Source of the DNA: Marimonas lutisalis
GTDB lineage: Bacteria; Pseudomonadota; Alphaproteobacteria; Rhodobacterales; Rhodobacteraceae
Assembly (NCBI RefSeq): GCF_005434965.1
Contig: NZ_SKCI01000001.1
Location: 62,001 to 126,000, forward strand
Direction of reading: 5' to 3'
Length of the DNA stretch: 64,000 nt
The notes beneath the pieces were generated by a model. That model had not been told where the DNA came from. It saw only the letters and a list, made by a program, of their open reading frames with translations, and did not search any database. Position numbers and translations under genes: made by a program. Below, in pieces: positions 60,457 through 64,000 of this stretch (its first letter is position 1; the number at the start of each line of letters is the position of its first letter).

Positions 60457-61119
60457 GTGGCACAGCAGTCGGCAGCACAGGCGCGCGAGGCGCAGGGCGG
60501 GGCGCGGTTCGATGCGATCCTCGATGCGGCGGAGCATGTGTTCGCCAGTTCGGGCTATGACGGGGCGGCGCTGCGCGAGATCGCGGAGCGCGCCGGCGTG
60601 GCGCAGGGGCTGATCCACTATCATTTCGGCAACAAGGCGCGGCTGTTCGAGCGGATGGTGGCGCGGCGCTCGGGCCAGATCAACGCGGCGCGGGCCGCGC
60701 GGCTGGCGACGCTGACGGCCAATGGGGCGTTGCGGCTGGAGGAGATCGTCGAGGCGTTGTTTCGCCCGACGATCGAGGCCGGGCTGGAACTGGCCGAGGG
60801 TGGCGGTGGTTTTGCCCGCATCCTGGTGTCGATGGCCAATTCGACCGATCCGCTGGCGCGCGAGATGACCGAGACCCATTACGATCCGATCGCACGCGAC
60901 TATATCGCCGCGCTGGAGGAGGCCGAGCCGAAACTGGGCCAGGCCGATGCGGTCTGGGCCTACATGTTCGCGATCGGGGTGGGGATGACGATGATGGCCA
61001 AGACCGGGCGGCCGAAGCGGCTGTCGGGGGGGCTGTGCGACGATGGCGATGCCGATGCGATGCTGGCGCGGATCGTGCCGTTCATCTGCGGGGGCATCCG
61101 CGCGCTGGTGACGGATTGA
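60457..61119 (+). CDS. TetR/AcrR-family regulator
   Basis: TetR-family repressor of 220 residues. Helix-turn-helix at about 17-64 (RFDAILDAAEHVFASSGYDG, ALREIAERAGVAQGLIHYHF), the remainder is the ligand-binding helical domain. Starts with GTG at 60457 after GGGAGGGGGA. The palindrome at 60420 is a plausible target. It lies 32 bases upstream of the TRAP receptor, on the same strand, so it could control that locus as well as itself. Confidence 0.88.
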   Translation: MAQQSAAQAREAQGGARFDAILDAAEHVFASSGYDGAALREIAERAGVAQGLIHYHFGNKARLFERMVARRSGQINAARAARLATLTANGALRLEEIVEALFRPTIEAGLELAEGGGGFARILVSMANSTDPLAREMTETHYDPIARDYIAALEEAEPKLGQADAVWAYMFAIGVGMTMMAKTGRPKRLSGGLCDDGDADAMLARIVPFICGGIRALVTD

Positions 61120-61151
61120 GACTGAAAAAGAAAACTCTGGGAGGAGATGGA

Positions 61152-62225
61152 ATGAAAGACCTGATAACCAAAGGCGTGGCGCTGGCCGCGCTGGCGCTGG
61201 GGGGCGTGGTGGCAGCACCGGCCGCGCAGGCCGACGATTTCAACGTGACCATAGTGGCGGGCCACCCGCCGGTGTTCCGCTGGGTGAAACATGCAAGCCA
61301 GACCTTTATCCCGGCGGTGAATGCCGCGCTGGAGGGGAGCGGGCATTCGATCACATGGTCGGAGCAATATGGCGGATCGCTGGCCAAGGTGGGCGACGAG
61401 CTGGAAGCGGTCGAGGAGGGACTGGCCGAGATCGGGCTTGTGTCGAGCCTTTTCGATCCGGCGAAGCTGAGCGTGCAGAACGTGACCTATTTCACGCCCT
61501 TCGTATCGAGCGATTCCACGGCCGTCAGCACCTGGATGGACGAGCTGCAGCACACCAATGCCGACATGCAGGCGACCTGGGCGGAAAACGGGCTGCACTA
61601 CCTGGGCGGCGGTATCGGGATCGACGATTACCTGCTGATGACGACCTTTCCGGTCAATTCCATCGACGACCTGGACGGCCACAAGATTGCAGCGCCGGGC
61701 CCGGCGGTGAACTGGCTGGAAGGTACCGGCGCGGTGGGGGTCAGCGGCAACCTGACCACCTATTACAACGAGATCAAGACGGGCGTGTATGACGGCGTGA
61801 TCGTTTTCGCGAGCGCGGCCCTGCCCGGCAAGCTGCACGAGGTGGCGCCCTATATCACCAAGGTGGGGTTCGGCGCGCAATACGCGGGCGGGCTGGCGGC
61901 GAATGCCGATTGGTTCGACGATCTGCCGGCCGAGGTGCAGGATGCACTGATGGCCGGGGCCAAAGCCGATGCCGAGGCCTATCAGAAGGATCTCGATGCC
62001 TCGGTCACCAAGTTCCTGGCGATCATGCAGGAGCAGGGCGCCACGGTAACCGAAGTGGACCAGGCCTTCCGCGAGCGCTGGGCCAACGGCATGGACAACG
62101 TGGCGAAGCTCTGGGCCGAGAAGCTGGATGGCGAGGGCAAGAACGGCACCGCGGTCCTGAAGGCCTATATGGACACGATGCGCGCCGCGGGCGCGACGCC
62201 AGTGCGCAACTGGGATCAGGAGTGA
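61152..62225 (+). CDS. dctP: TRAP transporter substrate-binding protein
   Basis: DctP-family receptor of 357 residues with a signal peptide (cleavage near PAAQADDFN). The sequence is of a subgroup different from the other three receptors here: VNAALEGSGHSITWSEQYGG and NSIDDLDGHKIAAPGPAVNW, where the usual carboxylate-binding Arg phrase is replaced. GGGAGGAGATGGA precedes the ATG at 61152. The dctQ-dctM genes follow; a hairpin lies in between. Confidence 0.88.
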   Translation: MKDLITKGVALAALALGGVVAAPAAQADDFNVTIVAGHPPVFRWVKHASQTFIPAVNAALEGSGHSITWSEQYGGSLAKVGDELEAVEEGLAEIGLVSSLFDPAKLSVQNVTYFTPFVSSDSTAVSTWMDELQHTNADMQATWAENGLHYLGGGIGIDDYLLMTTFPVNSIDDLDGHKIAAPGPAVNWLEGTGAVGVSGNLTTYYNEIKTGVYDGVIVFASAALPGKLHEVAPYITKVGFGAQYAGGLAANADWFDDLPAEVQDALMAGAKADAEAYQKDLDASVTKFLAIMQEQGATVTEVDQAFRERWANGMDNVAKLWAEKLDGEGKNGTAVLKAYMDTMRAAGATPVRNWDQE

Positions 62226-62235
62226 TCCGCTGGCG

Positions 62236-62256
62236 GCCCCGGGCCCGGCCCGGGGC
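62236..62256 (+). terminator. Hairpin between dctP and dctQ of the third TRAP locus
   Basis: GCCCCGGG (62236-62243) and CCCGGGGC (62249-62256) form a perfect 8-bp stem with a 5-base loop in the 54-base dctP-dctQ gap. No T-run. Third example of the same placement in this window. Confidence 0.6.
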
Positions 62257-62279
62257 GCATCATCCGAAAAGGACATGAC

Positions 62280-62846
62280 GTGAGCGATCTGTCGGCAGAT
62301 GAGGGCGGCGGTGCAGACCTGCCCGGCTGGTTCCGGGCCATCCGGGCGGCTGTGGACGCGGTTACCGGCGCGCTGAACGTGGCTGGCACGCTGCTGATCG
62401 TGGCGATCATGCTTTTGGTGAATGCCGACGTGATTGGCCGGGGCGCCTTCGATGCGCCGATCTCCGGCGTGCCTGAGATGGTGTCGATGTCGATCGTGGC
62501 CATCGTCTTCCTGCAGGTGGCGCAGACATTCCGCAAGGGGCGGCTGACGCGGACCGAGCTGCTGCTGGGTTGGCTGGAGCGGAGGAGCGCGCGGGGGCGG
62601 CAGGCACTGGAGCTGCTGTTCTCGGCAGGGGCGATCCTGCTGGTCTGGCAGATCATTGCCGCGTCCTGGCCTCTCTTCGAAAAGGCCTGGCGGCGGGGCA
62701 CCTACGAGGGCACGATCGGGGATTTCACCGCGCCGATCTGGCCGGTGAAACTGATCATCATCGTGGGGTGCGTCGCGCTTTTCGTGCAGCTGATCCTGCA
62801 CGGGCTGGCCGCGCTGATCCGGCTGGTGAGAGGGGACACGGAATGA
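62280..62846 (+). CDS. dctQ: TRAP transporter small membrane subunit
   Basis: DctQ-type protein of 188 residues. Begins with GTG at 62280 after AAAAGGACATGAC. Four hydrophobic segments (about 32-55, 70-90, 110-130, 155-175) and the family phrase SGVPEMVSMSIVAIVFLQVAQ with charged GRLTRTELL. The stop overlaps the start of dctM as ATGA. Confidence 0.86.
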   Translation: MSDLSADEGGGADLPGWFRAIRAAVDAVTGALNVAGTLLIVAIMLLVNADVIGRGAFDAPISGVPEMVSMSIVAIVFLQVAQTFRKGRLTRTELLLGWLERRSARGRQALELLFSAGAILLVWQIIAASWPLFEKAWRRGTYEGTIGDFTAPIWPVKLIIIVGCVALFVQLILHGLAALIRLVRGDTE

Positions 62847-64000
62847 GCCCCTTTGAGATCGGGTTGGCGAGTTTCGGCGCCATGGTGGTGATGATCTATG
62901 CCGGGTTCTGGGTGCCGTTTGCCCTGATGCTATCGTCCTATGTCGGCGTCTGGGCGATCAAGGGATCGCCCGTGCTGGCGGGCAAGCTGTTGGCCTTGGC
63001 GGCGGGCGAGACGATTTCTTCCTACTTCTTCGGGGTGGTGCCGCTCTTTGTGCTGATGGGCTATGTCGTCAGCGTGACGGGCATGGGGCGCGATGCGTTC
63101 GATGTGGCCAACCACCTGTTCCGGCGGCTGAAGGGCGGGCTGGGTATCGGCACGGTGGGCGCGAACGCGATTTTCGCCGCGATCACGGGAATTTCCATCG
63201 CCAGCGCCGCCGTCTTCACCCGGATCGCGGTGCCCGAGATGATCCGGCACGGATACGACAAGCGCTTTGCCGTGGGGGTGGTGGCCGGGTCGAGCGTGTT
63301 GGGCATGCTGATTCCGCCCTCGCTTCTGCTGATCCTTTACGGGCTTCTGACCGAGCAGTCGGTGGGAGACCTGTTCATTGCCGGAATCATACCGGGGATC
63401 CTGCTCGCGCTGGCCTTTGGCCTGGGCATCTGGCTGACCGCGCTGTTCTGGCCCGCGCGGCTGGGCGCGGGCGTGGCCGCAGACCAGGTGGAGAGCGACC
63501 TGAGCCCGGGCGGGGTGGCAGCGAAGGGGCTGCCGATTGCCCTGTTGATCGGGCTGGTGCTGGGCGGCATCTATGGCGGGTTCTTTACCCCGATCGAGGC
63601 GGGCGCGGTGGGCGCGCTGGGCGCGATCGTGATCGGGGTGGCGCGGCGGCAGCTGACCTGGGCCGATTTCTGGCAGGTGCTGACCGATACCGGGCTGGTG
63701 ACGGCGGCAATCTCGTTCCTGATCATCGCGGCGCAGATGTACAGCCGGATGCTGGCGCTGTCGGGGGTGCCGGCGGGGTTCGGCAATTTCGTGGCCGGCG
63801 CCGAGATCGGATACTGGGGTGTGATCCTGGCCTATGTGGCGCTGGTCGTACTGATGGGGGCGATCCTTGATTCCAGTTCGATCATGCTGATCCTGGTGCC
63901 GCTGATGCTGCCGGTTGTGACCGGCATGGGGGTCGATCTGATCTGGTTCGGGATTGTCACGGTGATCGCGGTCGAGGTTGGGCTGTTGACGCCACCCTTC
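62843..64000 (+). CDS. dctM: TRAP transporter large permease subunit (cut by window edge)
   Basis: DctM-type permease starting at ATG 62843; 386 residues are present and the rest lies beyond 64000. FGVVPLFVLMGYVVS, AAITGISIASAAVFTRIAVPEM, SSVLGMLIPPSLLLILYGLL and the C-terminal VIAVEVGLLTPPF are family text. Completes the third TRAP set. Confidence 0.9.
   Translation, partial: MSPFEIGLASFGAMVVMIYAGFWVPFALMLSSYVGVWAIKGSPVLAGKLLALAAGETISSYFFGVVPLFVLMGYVVSVTGMGRDAFDVANHLFRRLKGGLGIGTVGANAIFAAITGISIASAAVFTRIAVPEMIRHGYDKRFAVGVVAGSSVLGMLIPPSLLLILYGLLTEQSVGDLFIAGIIPGILLALAFGLGIWLTALFWPARLGAGVAADQVESDLSPGGVAAKGLPIALLIGLVLGGIYGGFFTPIEAGAVGALGAIVIGVARRQLTWADFWQVLTDTGLVTAAISFLIIAAQMYSRMLALSGVPAGFGNFVAGAEIGYWGVILAYVALVVLMGAILDSSSIMLILVPLMLPVVTGMGVDLIWFGIVTVIAVEVGLLTPPF

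Noticed and set aside
1-64000. CRISPR arrays, toxin-antitoxin pairs or known anti-phage systems
   Set aside because: No regularly spaced direct repeats or recognised defence domains were seen; the palindromes are not spaced like CRISPR repeats.

Overview
The window is a GC-rich chromosomal segment from an alphaproteobacterium, most likely a marine roseobacter (Rhodobacterales). This rests on four TRAP substrate-binding proteins in three TRAP loci, a dimethylglycine dehydrogenase-type fusion enzyme, a BKACE (DUF849) enzyme, the infA-maf-RNase E/G-yacG block beside tRNA-Phe, and dense ATGA/TTGA gene overlaps. No rRNA, CRISPR array or intact insertion sequence was seen.

Layout. 1-1.85 kb: an RND efflux pump (cut by the left edge) and its adaptor, read leftward. 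2.0-6.9 kb: a zeta-class glutathione transferase followed by a TRAP operon with two tandem paralogous receptors. 7-10.3 kb: a TDT-family transporter, an M19 dipeptidase and an enamidase-like amidohydrolase. 10.7-17 kb: a leftward operon (enolase-superfamily enzyme, DadA-like oxidase, TRAP dctP-dctQ-dctM) with a divergent LysR gene. 17-20.3 kb: a thiamine-diphosphate enzyme divergent from a GntR regulator and an Asp/Glu-racemase-like gene, with a perfect palindrome between them. 20.3-22.8 kb: an NspC-like decarboxylase and a DUF3326 protein in one operon.

22.9-33.6 kb looks like a worn genomic island. It is visibly less GC-rich and contains four broken genes (deiodinase-like, TPR protein, chaC, integrase) and an IS3-type scrap, and it ends at tRNA-Phe. 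Its intact genes are a LysR/GST pair, a homocysteine methyltransferase-family protein, a berberine-bridge-type flavoenzyme divergent from a GlxA/AraC regulator, a BTAD/TPR regulator and an NTF2-like protein.

33.8-36.9 kb is housekeeping (yacG, RNase E/G, maf, infA, a nitrilase-family hydrolase). 37-42.5 kb: acyl-CoA synthetase, CoxG-like protein, sulfatase-superfamily hydrolase and a D-threonine aldolase/D-serine dehydratase-type enzyme. 42.5-45.8 kb: a copper module (cueR, copA, copZ) with two 19-bp-spacer promoters. 45.9-48.3 kb: dimethylglycine dehydrogenase. 48.6-54.7 kb: two half-ABC exporters, a DASS carboxylate transporter and BKACE. 54.8-60.3 kb: rpmB, a DUF2946 protein, PCu(A)C, a sirtuin, an M50 protease, a tyrosine phosphatase, an Asp/Glu racemase, a ZIP transporter and a lipoprotein. 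60.4-64 kb: a TetR regulator and a third TRAP locus cut by the right edge.

The most unusual non-gene signals are a family of modular intergenic palindromes (10.4, 39.6, 48.3, 55.2 and, as a half copy, 60.4 kb) and a GC-rich hairpin in the dctP-dctQ gap of all three TRAP loci. The most interesting gene groupings are the epimerase/dehydratase-DadA-TRAP operon and the NspC-like/DUF3326 pair.
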